From Prosthecobacter sp. (lineage in GTDB: Bacteria; Verrucomicrobiota; Verrucomicrobiia; Verrucomicrobiales; Verrucomicrobiaceae), in NCBI RefSeq assembly GCF_034366625.1, contig NZ_JAXMIH010000006.1, positions 1,178,001 to 1,242,000 on the forward strand: DNA of 64,000 nucleotides. Reading direction: 5' to 3'. A program made the translations under genes and the position numbers. Below, piece by piece: positions 42,707 through 51,752 of the stretch (the stretch's first letter is position 1; every line of letters begins with the position of its first letter). The notes beneath the pieces are model-generated. The model was not told the DNA's origin, did no database searches, and saw nothing but the letters and a program-made list of their open reading frames with translations.

Positions 42707-43481
42707 GACCATGATTGAAGTGCGCGACTGCTGGAAGTCCTTCCCGGGCAAGAAAGCCGGGGAGCAGGTCCATGTGTTGGAGCGTGTGAACTTGGATGTG
42801 CATGCCGGCGAGTTCGTCTGCGTCGTCGGTCCGTCCGGCTGCGGCAAATCCACGCTGCTGAACATCATCGGCGGCTTCTTCAAAGAAACGCAGGGCGAGG
42901 TGAAGGTGGCCGGTGCGCTGGTGAACGGGCCTGATCCGCGCCGCATCTTCGTCTTCCAGGAAAACGGTGTCTTTCCGTGGCTTACCGTCGAGGAAAACAT
43001 CGGTTTCGGCCTCATGTCGAGTCCAGCAGCAGAGCGTGCGGAACGTGTGGCGCATTACATCGGCATGGTTGGCCTCACAGGCTTCGAGAAATCGTATCCG
43101 CGCGAACTTTCCGGCGGCATGCGGCAGCGCGTGGAGATCGCACGCGCCCTCGCAGCAAACGCCGAGGTGCTATACATGGACGAGCCCTTTGGCGCGCTCG
43201 ATTTCATCACGCGCCTGAAGATGCGCGCCGATCTCATTCGCATCTGGCAGGCAGAGAAGAAGACCATCGTCTTCGTCACTCATGACATCGAGGAAGCCGT
43301 GCAACTCGCCGACCGCGTTGTCGTCATGAGCAAACGGCCCGCCACCATCAGCGAAGAAGTCGTGGTGAACCTGCCGCGCCCGCGTGATCTCGACTCCCCC
43401 GGCTACCTCACCGCCCGCGACCGCATCTTTGCCATCATGGGCATGGACGTGCATGGTGGCGGTGTCGGCGATCCGAAGTGA
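42693..43481 (+). CDS. ABC importer ATPase (SsuB/TauB type)
   Basis: A 262-aa ATPase. Walker A is GPSGCGKST, the Q-loop is FVFQENGVFPWLTV, the signature motif is LSGGMRQR and Walker B is VLYMDEPFGALD, followed by the switch motif VTHD. This is the TauB/SsuB/NrtD class with PWLTV. It powers the upstream permease. The N-terminal MDNAKTMIEV includes a second possible start (ATG at 42711). Confidence 0.95.
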   Translation: MDNAKTMIEVRDCWKSFPGKKAGEQVHVLERVNLDVHAGEFVCVVGPSGCGKSTLLNIIGGFFKETQGEVKVAGALVNGPDPRRIFVFQENGVFPWLTVEENIGFGLMSSPAAERAERVAHYIGMVGLTGFEKSYPRELSGGMRQRVEIARALAANAEVLYMDEPFGALDFITRLKMRADLIRIWQAEKKTIVFVTHDIEEAVQLADRVVVMSKRPATISEEVVVNLPRPRDLDSPGYLTARDRIFAIMGMDVHGGGVGDPK

Positions 43482-43515
43482 CTTTTTGCCATTCAACCGC
43501 GTAATCCTACCCACC

Positions 43516-44772
43516 ATGAACAATAACCATGACGTTCTCATCATCGGCGGCGGACCCGCCGGTACTAGCACGGCGGCGATACTTGCGGAGTACGGCCACA
43601 AGGTGCTCGTCATCGAGCGCGAGAAGTTTCCACGCTATCACATCGGCGAATCGTTGATCCCGTTCACGTTTGGGCCGCTGGAGCGGCTGGGATTGATCCC
43701 GACGATGAAGAAATCGCACTTCACGAAAAAGTACAGCGTCAGCTTTGTGCAGCCGGACGGACGCCGCTCGCAGCCGTTTTACTTCTTCAACCGCTATGAC
43801 CGCGAGACTATCGCGCAGACGTGGCAGGTGATGCGTTCGGAGTTTGACCAGATGCTCATGGATCATGCGCGGAGCAAGGGTGCGGAGGTGCGCGAGGAAA
43901 CAACCGTGACGCAGCTTCTCAAAGATGACAGCGGCAAGGTCATCGGTGTCGAGGTGAAGAACAAGGATGGCAGCGTGGAGCATCTGCTCGCCAAGCTCGT
44001 CATTGACGCCTCCGGCAAGGAAGCTTTCGCCTCCGTGCGCGAGGGCTGGCGCGTGGGTGATCCTTATCTCAATAAGGTGGCCGTGTGGACTTACTACAAA
44101 GGCTCCAAGCGCGAATCCGGCATCGATGAAGGTGCCACGACGATCGCCTTCGTGCCGGACAAAGGCTGGTTCTGGCACATCCCGATGCACGATGACATGG
44201 TGAGCGTCGGCGTGGTGGCCGAAGGCAAGTATTTGAGCCGTGATGGCGTGCGCGATCCGAAAACGATGTTCGAACGCGAGATCGGCGAGAACCAGTGGAT
44301 CAAGGAGCATCTCTCTGCTGGTGCCAGCACCGGTGAATACTGGATCACCAGTGAGTACTCGCGGCATTCCAAGTATGGCGCGTCTCCGGGCCTGCTGCTG
44401 GTCGGCGATGCGTATGCCTTCCTCGATCCGGTGTTCAGCAGCGGCGTCATGCTGGCGCTGAAAAGCGGTGTTCTGGCCGGTGACGCCGTGCATGAGGCCC
44501 TGGTGGCGAATGATCTCGCCCCACAGCGTTTCGGTGAATATGCCCGGCTCATGCGCCAGGGCATCGATAACATGCGCAAGCTCGTCTATGCCTTCTATGA
44601 CCCGAGTTTCTCGTTCAAAGAGGTCGTGATGAAGTATCCCGAGGCCGGCGACGAAATCACCGACTGCCTCTCCGGCGACGTGAACAAGGACTACTCGTCA
44701 CTCTGGACGAAAATCCGCGAGTTTGCCCCGCTTCCAGACACGCTGCCCTACGGCATGCCGTTGGCGGCGTGA
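43516..44772 (+). CDS. FAD-dependent halogenase-like / geranylgeranyl reductase-like oxidoreductase
   Basis: A 418-aa flavoprotein. The FAD dinucleotide site is VLIIGGGPAGTSTAAIL, followed by REKFPRYHIGESLIP, the signature of the halogenase/alkylhalidase family. The second FAD site is LLVGDAYAFLDPVFSSGVMLAL. The tryptophan-halogenase motif WxWxIP appears modified as WFWHIPMHD. Related proteins include geranylgeranyl reductases, so the reaction is open. It starts 34 bp after the ABC ATPase gene and may share its transcript; an oxidation linked to the imported substrate is possible. Confidence 0.85.
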   Translation: MNNNHDVLIIGGGPAGTSTAAILAEYGHKVLVIEREKFPRYHIGESLIPFTFGPLERLGLIPTMKKSHFTKKYSVSFVQPDGRRSQPFYFFNRYDRETIAQTWQVMRSEFDQMLMDHARSKGAEVREETTVTQLLKDDSGKVIGVEVKNKDGSVEHLLAKLVIDASGKEAFASVREGWRVGDPYLNKVAVWTYYKGSKRESGIDEGATTIAFVPDKGWFWHIPMHDDMVSVGVVAEGKYLSRDGVRDPKTMFEREIGENQWIKEHLSAGASTGEYWITSEYSRHSKYGASPGLLLVGDAYAFLDPVFSSGVMLALKSGVLAGDAVHEALVANDLAPQRFGEYARLMRQGIDNMRKLVYAFYDPSFSFKEVVMKYPEAGDEITDCLSGDVNKDYSSLWTKIREFAPLPDTLPYGMPLAA

Positions 44773-45146
44773 GGTCTCTTCACCAACCAAACCAGCAGCA
44801 GAAAAAGAGCGATCAATCCCGCGCCGACGGCGTTTTCACGCACTGACGGAGGGAATACCAGCACATAGCCGGCGTCCTTCACCAGCGCGGCAAAGCTGGA
44901 GACACAGAATGGCATCAGGAACAGCCGGAACATCACCCACGGGTCCATTTTCACCCGTGCTCCGTTGGAAGGCTGCGTGCTGATGATCAGCGCCGCACCG
45001 ATGATGCCGCTGAGACCGACCGACGTCAGCCAGATGCGCGGTGTGGCGTCGAAATGGTTGATCACACTCAAGGCCCACCAGATGAAGTAGCACCAGAGGA
45101 TGGTTCGGCCGGTGGAGAGATTTTGAAGGTAACGTATCAGCGTCAT
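44748..45146 (-). CDS. Small integral membrane protein, unknown
   Basis: A 132-aa protein with four likely membrane segments, including TILWCYFIWWALSVI, SGIIGAALIIS and AGLIALFLLLVWLVK. I do not recognise a family. It is convergent with the halogenase-like gene, overlapping its last 25 bp, and ends in KRPHAANGMP. The start is the ATG at 45146; the frame is open further upstream, but that would reach into the SRPBCC gene. Confidence 0.65.
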   Translation of the reverse strand: MTLIRYLQNLSTGRTILWCYFIWWALSVINHFDATPRIWLTSVGLSGIIGAALIISTQPSNGARVKMDPWVMFRLFLMPFCVSSFAALVKDAGYVLVFPPSVRENAVGAGLIALFLLLVWLVKRPHAANGMP

Positions 45147-45224
45147 GGGGGTGTTGAGTGCAAAAGCAACAAACGTGCCTCGGCCGTCATGATCTGAAAT
45201 CAGCAACGAAGCGTAATCAAGGCC

Positions 45225-45689
45225 ATGCCTGTTCATACTCTGCTGACGAAACAGATCATTCCAGTTCCTTGGTCGCGCGTGTGGGAGTTTTTCTCGAACC
45301 CGCGGAATCTGGCGCGAATCACGCCGCCGGGGATGGATTTTGAAATCCTGACGCCGGATTTGCCGGAACGTCTGCGTGAAGGGCTGATGATCACGCATCG
45401 GCTACGGCCGCTGTTTGGCATTCCGGTGACGTGGCTGACGGAAATCACGCAGGTGGTGGAAATGGAGCGGTTCATTGATGAACAGCGCATCGGTCCGTAT
45501 GCGGTGTGGCATCATGAGCATGAATTTCACGATCTGGACGGCGAACGCACGGAAATGGTGGACCGCGTGACTTACGTTCTGCCGTTCGGCCCGCTGGGTG
45601 ATCTGGCACATCTATGGCTGGTGAAGCCGCAGTTGGAGCGCATCTTTGCGCATCGCGAGAAGGCGGTGCGGGAGTTGTTCCCGGCTTGA
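45225..45689 (+). CDS. SRPBCC-family (START-like) ligand-binding protein
   Basis: A 154-aa protein. The helix-grip pattern is visible: VPWSRVWEFFSNPRNLARITPPGMDFEI at the N-terminus, then alternating strands VTWLTEITQVVEMERFIDEQ and VDRVTYVLPFGPLGDLAH, and a long C-terminal helix. Members bind small hydrophobic ligands and are sometimes annotated as cyclase/dehydrase or cell-division inhibitor-like (SulA-like) proteins. The ligand is unknown. It stands alone on the + strand and meets the kinase gene tail to tail. Confidence 0.85.
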   Translation: MPVHTLLTKQIIPVPWSRVWEFFSNPRNLARITPPGMDFEILTPDLPERLREGLMITHRLRPLFGIPVTWLTEITQVVEMERFIDEQRIGPYAVWHHEHEFHDLDGERTEMVDRVTYVLPFGPLGDLAHLWLVKPQLERIFAHREKAVRELFPA

Positions 45690-45696
45690 TGCGGGT

Positions 45697-48600
45697 TTAG
45701 CGGTTCACGCGGCACTGGGGCATGGTTTTCTGAAACTCGGCGGCGGCTTCGAGAGTGACGGTGGTGCCTGCGAGACTGAGAGAGGTGAGTTTTTTGAGTG
45801 ATTTGAGCTTCACGAGACCCGCATCAGTGATCTTGGTGCTGCTCAGATCGAGATTGGTGAGATTGGGCATCGTGACGATGACGCTGGCGGCTTCGTCATC
45901 AAAGGTAGAGCCATTGAGAGTAAGGGTGACGAGGGTTTTAAGATGGGTGAGGGCGGCGAAGCCTGCGGCGGTGATCTTGGGGGAGGTGAGGCGGACGGCC
46001 TGGAGCTTTTTGAAGGTGCTGATGGCCTTCATTCCTTCATCGGTGATGCCGGATGCGAGAAATTCGAGATTGGTGATCGAGGAGGCGCCGGCGATTTTGT
46101 CGAGGCCCTTGCCGGTGAAACTATCCGCGTACTGGATGGCGAGGTAGTCGAGCTTTTTGAGGCCGGCGATGTGGGTGAGCACTTCGTCAGTGAGCGCATT
46201 GGCACCCTCGAAATTCAGGTTGGTCAGCTCGCTGTTGTTGGCGAGGAAGGCGAAGGCGGCGTCGCTCAATCCGTTGTGCATCGGGCGGAAGTGGACGCGG
46301 CGCAGATCACGCAGGCCGTTGAAAGCGGCAAAATCGGCATCCTTGGCGGGAGGGAGGACGGAGTTGAGGCGCTCGAAGGTGAGTTCGATGATGTCGAAGC
46401 GGCCGGCGGGGATTTCCGCAGGCTTGGTGACGGGCACAGTGACGCCGTTTTTGAAGGCGGTGAAAAAACCGCCGTTGTTGACGAGGTAGTCGGCGGCGGT
46501 GCGCCAGGAACTGCCGCCGCCAGGAGGTGCTTTCGGAGCAGGTGTGATGGAGGTCTTCGCCTGCGTGCCGGTGGCCGGAGTGGTGGCGGCGATTGCAGGC
46601 CTTTGCGTGGCTATTTCATCACGGAAGGCCTTCACTTGGGTCGCTTCGTCGATCTTGTTGCCTTGGGTGAGGTCGGCAGTGTGGGCGTCGAGCGCCTTGA
46701 GGTAGAGATCGTAGAGCGGGGCGGCCTTGGCATCGCGCTCGGCGGTGATTTTGGCATGGGCGGCACGGTAGGTGGAGCGCAGGGCTTTGAGGGATGCGGG
46801 CGTGTCAGTGGCGTCCTCGGCAGGAACGCCTTCACCTTTGTCGATGGCAGCTTTCTCAGCATCCAGGAGGGTGACTTCGTAGAGGCTGCCTTTGGTCTGC
46901 GCGGCGGCACGAGCTTTGCCGATGCCGTTGGCGACGTAGCTTTGATTCAGTTTGGCGACAGCGGCGAGCCACGGCTGCTGGGCGTCGGTTTCGTGGCGGG
47001 TTTTGAAGCCGGACTCGATTTGAGCGATGCGCGGATGCGCGGCGAAGAGCGCGGCCTTGCGCTCCGCAACGACATCGATCACGCGTATTTCGGCTTGGGT
47101 GACGATGATTTCACCCGAACAGACGCCGATGCCGAGGATGGGACCTTTGATCTTGTCGGGTTTGAAGTAGGCCTGGTCGGTCTGGCCGGGTGTCAGGGGA
47201 CCGGTATGATCGATCTGCAACACGCCATCGTGGCTTATGCGGACGCGGTTCTCACGCACTTCGATGAACAGCTCATGGCTGCTACCGTCGGGTGGGAACC
47301 AGGTTTTAGCCATTTGATCCGCCGTGGAGGTCAAACCGGCGAGGGTGAAGCCCGCGCCGCCATCCATGAACACGGTCTGAGCCTCCGTGCCGCGCACAAA
47401 CGGCAGAATCATCGAGCTGCCGGGCTGGTCGCGGCTCACGCGCAGACGCAGTTCGTAATTCAGCAGGGGCTCGGTCTGCAGGAAGGTGAAGGTTTCATGC
47501 GCGGGCGCGGCTAGCGGGCTGTGCAGCACGCCATTCTCCAACCGCCAAGGGGCCGCGATGGCGTCCCGTGCTCCATCGGCAGTGGCGAGGAGGTTTGTCC
47601 AGCCGGGGGTGGTTTTGACCGGCTGCGGGGCAGGACGCGCGAGCGCAGGTGCCAGAGTCGCGGCTGCCATCGCAGGCGTGGTGCTGGCGACGGTGGCGGG
47701 CATTGGCTCCGCAGGCGCTGGAGTCGGCGTGGGAGCTGGTGTGGTGGCGATTTCCGGAGCGGGAGGCGTGGAGGAGGGAGGTGGCGTGTTTTCGACTGGT
47801 TTGGGCGTGCTGGAGTCTTTCGGCAGGGGCGAGGTGGAAGCGGTGCTGTCATTCTTCGGCACCGGCTTCTTCCCGTCGTCACCCGTGAGAATGACGTAAA
47901 GGCCCGCGACGAGGATCACGCTGGCGACGATGCCGAGCACGGGGCCGAGCATGGATTTTTTCTGCGCGGTTCTGGCATCTTTGCCGGTGGGAGATTGCTT
48001 TTGTGATTGCGTGGCGCGTGCGGCGGCCTCGGCGGCGGCCTGTTGCTGGGCGATGAGCGCGGCACGCGGTGTCACCAAAATGGTGTCGAGATCTCGGCGG
48101 AGATCGGCGGCTGTTTGATAGCGGTAATCGCGGTCCGTCTGCATCGCCTTCGTGATGATGGCGTCGAAGCGCGGATCGGTGCCGAGTCGCTGGCCGGGCA
48201 GCGTCCAGAGGCCACGCGGAATCTCGCCAGCGAGCATTTGGTACAGCATCACGCCGATGGCATACAAGTCAGCACGGCCATCAAGCGGAATGCCGGGGAT
48301 GAGTGCCTCCGGCGCGACGAAATCCGGGGTGCCCATGGCCATGTTCGTCTTCGTCAGGCCGCTCTGGCCTGCATCGTTCGCTTTGGCGAGTCCGAAGTCG
48401 GCCACTTTGACCGCGCCGTCCATGTTGATGAGGATGTTGGCCGGTTTGATGTCACGGTGGATGACGCCGTTTTTGTGCGCGTAGGCCAGCGCGTCGCAGA
48501 CGTGCGCGGTGATCGAGAGCGCATAGTCCTCCGGCAGCTTGCCTTGAGAAAGGATCATCTTGGACACATCCGTGCCGTCGATGAACTCCATCACGATGTA

Positions 48601-48915
48601 GAGCAGGCCGGTCCGTGTCTCGCCGAAGTCGTACACATTCACGATGCTCGGATGGTTCATCTTGGCCATCGTACGCGCCTCGTTTTTGAAGCGCTCGGCA
48701 AAGTTCGCATCGGTGTCGTCGATCAAATCGCCCGGCAGCACTTTGATGGCCACCAGACGGTCCAGAGAGACCTGCAGAGCCTTGTACACCGCGCCCATGC
48801 CGCCGCGACCGAGCAGGCACTCGAACTGATACTGCGGCAGCATGGCCTGCATTTCCTCCAGCGATGGCGGTTGCCAGCCGGTGGTGGGTTTGGAGCCGGA
48901 AGATGCGGTGCTCAT
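45697..48915 (-). CDS. Ser/Thr protein kinase with membrane segment, LamG-like domain and leucine-rich repeats
   Basis: A 1072-aa receptor-like kinase. Residues about 30-290 form a PknB-type kinase: glycine loop GRGGMG (36-41), K58, HRDIKPAN (HRD 153-155) and DFG (173-175). A Gln/Ala-rich stretch precedes one membrane helix (about 322-346). After a long Pro/Thr/Ala-rich linker comes a beta-rich LamG/DUF1080-like region (about 450-620) and a helical stretch (about 640-790). The C-terminal 200 residues are leucine-rich repeats such as LTNLDLSSTKITDAGLVKL. A promoter at 48941-48970 is visible. Confidence 0.92.
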   Translation of the reverse strand: MSTASSGSKPTTGWQPPSLEEMQAMLPQYQFECLLGRGGMGAVYKALQVSLDRLVAIKVLPGDLIDDTDANFAERFKNEARTMAKMNHPSIVNVYDFGETRTGLLYIVMEFIDGTDVSKMILSQGKLPEDYALSITAHVCDALAYAHKNGVIHRDIKPANILINMDGAVKVADFGLAKANDAGQSGLTKTNMAMGTPDFVAPEALIPGIPLDGRADLYAIGVMLYQMLAGEIPRGLWTLPGQRLGTDPRFDAIITKAMQTDRDYRYQTAADLRRDLDTILVTPRAALIAQQQAAAEAAARATQSQKQSPTGKDARTAQKKSMLGPVLGIVASVILVAGLYVILTGDDGKKPVPKNDSTASTSPLPKDSSTPKPVENTPPPSSTPPAPEIATTPAPTPTPAPAEPMPATVASTTPAMAAATLAPALARPAPQPVKTTPGWTNLLATADGARDAIAAPWRLENGVLHSPLAAPAHETFTFLQTEPLLNYELRLRVSRDQPGSSMILPFVRGTEAQTVFMDGGAGFTLAGLTSTADQMAKTWFPPDGSSHELFIEVRENRVRISHDGVLQIDHTGPLTPGQTDQAYFKPDKIKGPILGIGVCSGEIIVTQAEIRVIDVVAERKAALFAAHPRIAQIESGFKTRHETDAQQPWLAAVAKLNQSYVANGIGKARAAAQTKGSLYEVTLLDAEKAAIDKGEGVPAEDATDTPASLKALRSTYRAAHAKITAERDAKAAPLYDLYLKALDAHTADLTQGNKIDEATQVKAFRDEIATQRPAIAATTPATGTQAKTSITPAPKAPPGGGSSWRTAADYLVNNGGFFTAFKNGVTVPVTKPAEIPAGRFDIIELTFERLNSVLPPAKDADFAAFNGLRDLRRVHFRPMHNGLSDAAFAFLANNSELTNLNFEGANALTDEVLTHIAGLKKLDYLAIQYADSFTGKGLDKIAGASSITNLEFLASGITDEGMKAISTFKKLQAVRLTSPKITAAGFAALTHLKTLVTLTLNGSTFDDEAASVIVTMPNLTNLDLSSTKITDAGLVKLKSLKKLTSLSLAGTTVTLEAAAEFQKTMPQCRVNR

Positions 48916-48940
48916 ACGAAAACGTGGAAAATAGTCCGGC

Positions 48941-48970
48941 AGACTAGCAGGGAACGTTCCGGCAGGGCAA
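48941..48970 (-). promoter_or_regulatory. Sigma-70-like promoter of the kinase gene
   Basis: On the minus strand TTGCCC (48970-48965) and TAGTCT (48946-48941) are 18 bp apart. The -10 element ends 25 bp before the ATG at 48915. The -10 form CTAGTCT resembles GCTAGGCT before the 54187 gene and CTAGAAT before the 58637 gene. Confidence 0.5.
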
Positions 48971-49152
48971 GACTGATTCGGGGGCTAGAAGATACGCCGG
49001 CTGATCCTCAGCGCGGAGCGAGTGGCGGCAGGCTTCAGTGAAGCTTCACCAGCGGCACGGGCATGATCACATCGAGATCACGCCGTTGGCGATGGTATTT
49101 TTGCCATGCGTGTCATACATGCTCACGTCCCGCGTCACTCAGCGGGAAATGA

Positions 49153-49674
49153 ATGGAACGCGCCACCGCCGACCAGCTCGAAGCCCTGCATCCCGACGCC
49201 TTTGGCTGGGCGATGCATTGCTGTGCGGGCGATCATGCACGGGCGGAGGACGTGCTGCAAAACGCCTACCTCAAGCTCGCGCAGGAACGCGCGCGGCACG
49301 ACGGCCGCTCCAGCTTCAAGACCTGGTGGTTTGGCGTGATCCGCTTCACCGCGCACGAGGAGTTCCGACGGCAGCGCTATCGCGAATCCCTGCTGGGCAA
49401 ATTGTTGGCTCAAATCACCGTCGAGGCGCACGACCCGCGTCCATCGCCGTCACGAAAGATGGAGATGGACGAACGTACCGCAGAACTGCGGCGCTGTTTG
49501 CAACAACTGCCCGCACGGCAGGCGGAGGTGCTGCATCTCGTGTTTTATCAGGATCTCACCATCAACGAGGCGGCTCAGGTGATGCGGGTGGGCCTCGGCT
49601 CGGCGCGTCAGCATTACGAACGCGGCAAGGCGCGCCTGCGCACGCTGCTGCAACCCGCTTCCGACCATGAATGA
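49153..49674 (+). CDS. ECF-type RNA polymerase sigma factor
   Basis: A 173-aa sigma-70 family protein. Region 2 covers DAFGWAMHCCAGDHARAEDVLQNAYLKLAQERARHD with the RNA-polymerase-contacting pattern, and FKTWWFGVIRFTAHEEFRR follows. Region 4 has LPARQAEVLHLVFYQDLTINEAAQVM, the DNA-binding helix-turn-helix. It sits with two genes for a membrane protein and a periplasmic protein on the same strand, in the way sigma/anti-sigma units are arranged. The gap of 237 bp to the kinase gene probably holds its promoter, not identified. Confidence 0.88.
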   Translation: MERATADQLEALHPDAFGWAMHCCAGDHARAEDVLQNAYLKLAQERARHDGRSSFKTWWFGVIRFTAHEEFRRQRYRESLLGKLLAQITVEAHDPRPSPSRKMEMDERTAELRRCLQQLPARQAEVLHLVFYQDLTINEAAQVMRVGLGSARQHYERGKARLRTLLQPASDHE

Positions 49675-50005
49675 CGAACAAGATTTACGCGCGCATTTTG
49701 CGCAGCAGCGCCAGGGCGATCATGAAAACGCTCCTGCGTGGCGTCCTGAGCTGTTGAATCGCCCGATGAAGCGTCCGCGCACCCCGGCACGCTGGCTTCC
49801 TGTGTCACTGGCAGCAGCATGCATCATCACGCTGGCGTTGTTTCTGGCCGATGCGCCGAAGCATGACGCCAAACTGAGCGAACTGCCGCCGCTGCTCGAC
49901 ACGCCGCCTGGAGAGCTGTTCGCGAGCCTGGAGCCTTCGTTCACCACGTTTGAAGCGCCTTCGGACTTCCTCCTTCCAACCCACCTCAACCTGCACATCC
50001 CATGA
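49667..50005 (+). CDS. Single-pass membrane protein, probable anti-sigma partner
   Basis: A 112-aa protein with one membrane helix (about residues 45-61, LPVSLAAACIITLALFLAD). The N-terminal 40 residues are cytoplasmic and polar; the short C-terminal part is outside and Pro/Leu-rich. No zinc motif is seen. Overlap of 8 bp with the sigma factor gene points to a role as its anti-sigma or regulatory partner; this is inferred from position only. It overlaps the next start by 4 bp. Confidence 0.7.
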   Translation: MNDEQDLRAHFAQQRQGDHENAPAWRPELLNRPMKRPRTPARWLPVSLAAACIITLALFLADAPKHDAKLSELPPLLDTPPGELFASLEPSFTTFEAPSDFLLPTHLNLHIP

Positions 50006-50844
50006 AAATCATTGTCTGTTTCCTTCTACTGCTCGTCACCGTGAGTCTGCCCGCCGCCAACGTCGAAGACTGGCTGAAAAGCGGCCTGCTGCATCCTGAT
50101 TTGATCGCTTCGGTGCGCGAAGAACTCGCACTGACGGACGATCAGCAGTCCAAGTTCAACGCCCAGCTCAATGAAGCCCGCCAGCAGGCCGAACCGCTGG
50201 AGCAAGCGGTGAAAGAGCAGCAAAAGGCGCTGAATCACCTGCTCAAAGACACCACCACGACCGCCGAGGCCGCGAGCGCCCAGCTCACGAAGCTGCTCGA
50301 AGCCGAAGCCGCCGTGAAACAATTGCAACTGCGCACGTTGATCGGTGTGCGCTATGTTTTGACGCCGGAACAGCTCGGCAAGGCCCAAAAGCTCGGCCCG
50401 CCAAAGATGGCGGCGAAAAGCAATGCGGAATCTCCAGTGATGGAGAAGGCCGGCAAGCTCCGCGCAGCGGTGGAAGCGCTCGGCGTGCCCCCGACGGAGG
50501 CGATGAAGACGCGTGGTGCCGAGATCGAAGCGCTGATCAAAAGCGGTGATCTCGCCGCGGCGGACGCGGCGCTGGACAAGCTGATCGAGGATTCCCGCTT
50601 CAAGGAACTGGAGACTGAGGATGATGTCGTGGACTTTTCGAAGTTCGAGACCGGCAGCGCGGATCTTGAGTCATTGCGCCAGCGTTACGAGGCGGTGCAG
50701 GTGGCCGGGCAGGAGATCATTTCACTGCCCTTGATGCGGCAGATGATCCAGGCAAAAAAGGCGTTTGAGGAAGCCAAAGAAGCCCAGGACGCCGACAAGG
50801 TGGGCCGCATCTTGACCTATGTGGAAGGCAAGCTGAAGCAGTAA
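50002..50844 (+). CDS. Periplasmic helical protein (CpxP/Spy-like)
   Basis: A 280-aa protein with a signal peptide (residues about 1-18). The rest is almost entirely helical and rich in Glu, Lys and Ala, with coiled-coil-like repeats (AQLNEARQQAEPLEQAVKEQQKALN). The segments LALTDDQQSKFNAQLNEAR and VLTPEQLGKAQKL resemble the LTxxQ motif of CpxP/Spy and heavy-metal-resistance proteins. It may sense or buffer periplasmic stress and report to the membrane protein encoded upstream. The start overlaps the preceding stop. Confidence 0.7.
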   Translation: MKIIVCFLLLLVTVSLPAANVEDWLKSGLLHPDLIASVREELALTDDQQSKFNAQLNEARQQAEPLEQAVKEQQKALNHLLKDTTTTAEAASAQLTKLLEAEAAVKQLQLRTLIGVRYVLTPEQLGKAQKLGPPKMAAKSNAESPVMEKAGKLRAAVEALGVPPTEAMKTRGAEIEALIKSGDLAAADAALDKLIEDSRFKELETEDDVVDFSKFETGSADLESLRQRYEAVQVAGQEIISLPLMRQMIQAKKAFEEAKEAQDADKVGRILTYVEGKLKQ

Positions 50845-51215
50845 GCTCCGGGTGCAGTTGGATGAATTTGATGCCAGGGGCCTCACGATGGAGGTGCTGG
50901 CGGTGATTTATTCCGAGGAGGAACGGCTGCAAAGTGCAGTGAAGACGATGGCAGACCTGGTGATCAGCAAAGGCACAGACAGGAGGCGGTTGGAGATGGG
51001 GACCGCCGTGGCGCTACAGGCGGCGGCGGGTCCGGGTGAAACCGTAAAAAAGATTCGTTTGCCTTTGGCGTTTTTCCGGCGATAAAACGCCGCAAGTCAC
51101 CTGTTAAGGGTCAGGCTCAGTCGTTCATCAGGTGATTTTGAATCCATTGGTGTTCATCATACCGAAGTTCGGGGCTGAAACTGGCACGAGGCAGACGACT
51201 GCACTCAACAACGAT
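50845..51215. other. Intergenic stretch without a supported gene (371 bp)
   Basis: One short open frame with a GTG start (50852-51085, 77 aa) has no recognisable features and is not called. A perfect 8-bp hairpin GGCGTTTT...AAAACGCC lies at 51067-51091, without a run of T residues after it on the + strand. The last 120 bp are the leader of the RRM gene; I see no clear promoter. Confidence 0.5.
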
Positions 51216-51677
51216 ATGAATACCAAGATGTATGTGGGCAATCTGCCCTTCGCCGCTCAAGAACAAGACATTCGTGAGCTGTTCTCCCAGTATGGTGGTG
51301 TCACCGAAGTCTTCCTCCCGATGGACCGTGAAAGCGGTCGTCCGCGTGGGTTTGCCTTCGTGACCATGGACTCCGCAGAAGCCATGAATGCCGCGATCAA
51401 TGCGCAAAACGGCCAGGAATTCCTGGGCCGCAAGCTGGCCATCAATGAAGCCCGCCCGCGTGAAGAACGCCCGGCAGGTGGTGGCGGCGGCGGCGGTGGA
51501 CGCGGCGGCTACGGCGGTGGTGGCGGCGGCGGCGGCGGCCGTGGCGGCTACGGTGGCGGCGGCGGCGGTGGTGGTCGCGGCGGCTACGGCGGTGGCGGCG
51601 GCGGTGGCAAACGCGGTGGCGGCGGCTTTGACCGTGGCAGCCGTGGTGGCGACGGCGGCGGCGGCGAAGGCTGGTAA
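51216..51677 (+). CDS. Glycine-rich RRM RNA-binding protein
   Basis: A 153-aa protein. Residues 4-82 form one RNA recognition motif with RNP2 MYVGNLPF and RNP1 [11 protein letters not shown]. The C-terminal 65 residues are almost only Gly with repeated RGGYGGG units, as in eukaryotic glycine-rich and cyanobacterial cold-inducible Rbp proteins. It probably binds RNA and may be induced by cold or stress. The ATG at 51216 is chosen because the RRM begins right there; the upstream open frame (51132) has no such support. A terminator hairpin follows at 51702-51752. Confidence 0.92.
   Translation: MNTKMYVGNLPFAAQEQDIRELFSQYGGVTEVFLPMDRESGRPRGFAFVTMDSAEAMNAAINAQNGQEFLGRKLAINEARPREERPAGGGGGGGGRGGYGGGGGGGGGRGGYGGGGGGGGRGGYGGGGGGGKRGGGGFDRGSRGGDGGGGEGW
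51480..51665 (+). repeat. GGC/GGT-rich imperfect tandem repeat (coding, RGGYGGG units)
   Basis: Three near-identical runs of GGCGGCGG-type DNA encode [11 protein letters not shown] units, with CGCGGCTACGGC or CGTGGCTACGGT at each boundary. It is liable to expansion or contraction and to assembly error. Confidence 0.8.
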
Positions 51678-51701
51678 GCCCCGGCAGTTTATTTTCTCAA
51701 G

Positions 51702-51752
51702 CCCGTGATGTGGCGAGAGGCGTTTACACGCTCTCCTGCATCACGGGTTTTT
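51702..51752 (+). terminator. Hairpin terminator after the RRM gene
   Basis: CCCGTGATG (51702-51710) pairs with CATCACGGG (51739-51747), with a second inner stem (GAGAGG...CTCTC), followed by TTTTT. The 3' arm lies inside the end of the convergent MFS gene. Confidence 0.65.

Noticed and set aside
45943..47514. 523-aa open frame on the + strand opposite the kinase-LRR gene
   Set aside because: Gly/Val/Glu-rich antisense translation of the LRR and linker region; no domain.
50852..51085. 77-aa GTG-started frame after the CpxP-like gene
   Set aside because: No ribosome site, family or codon support; treated as intergenic.
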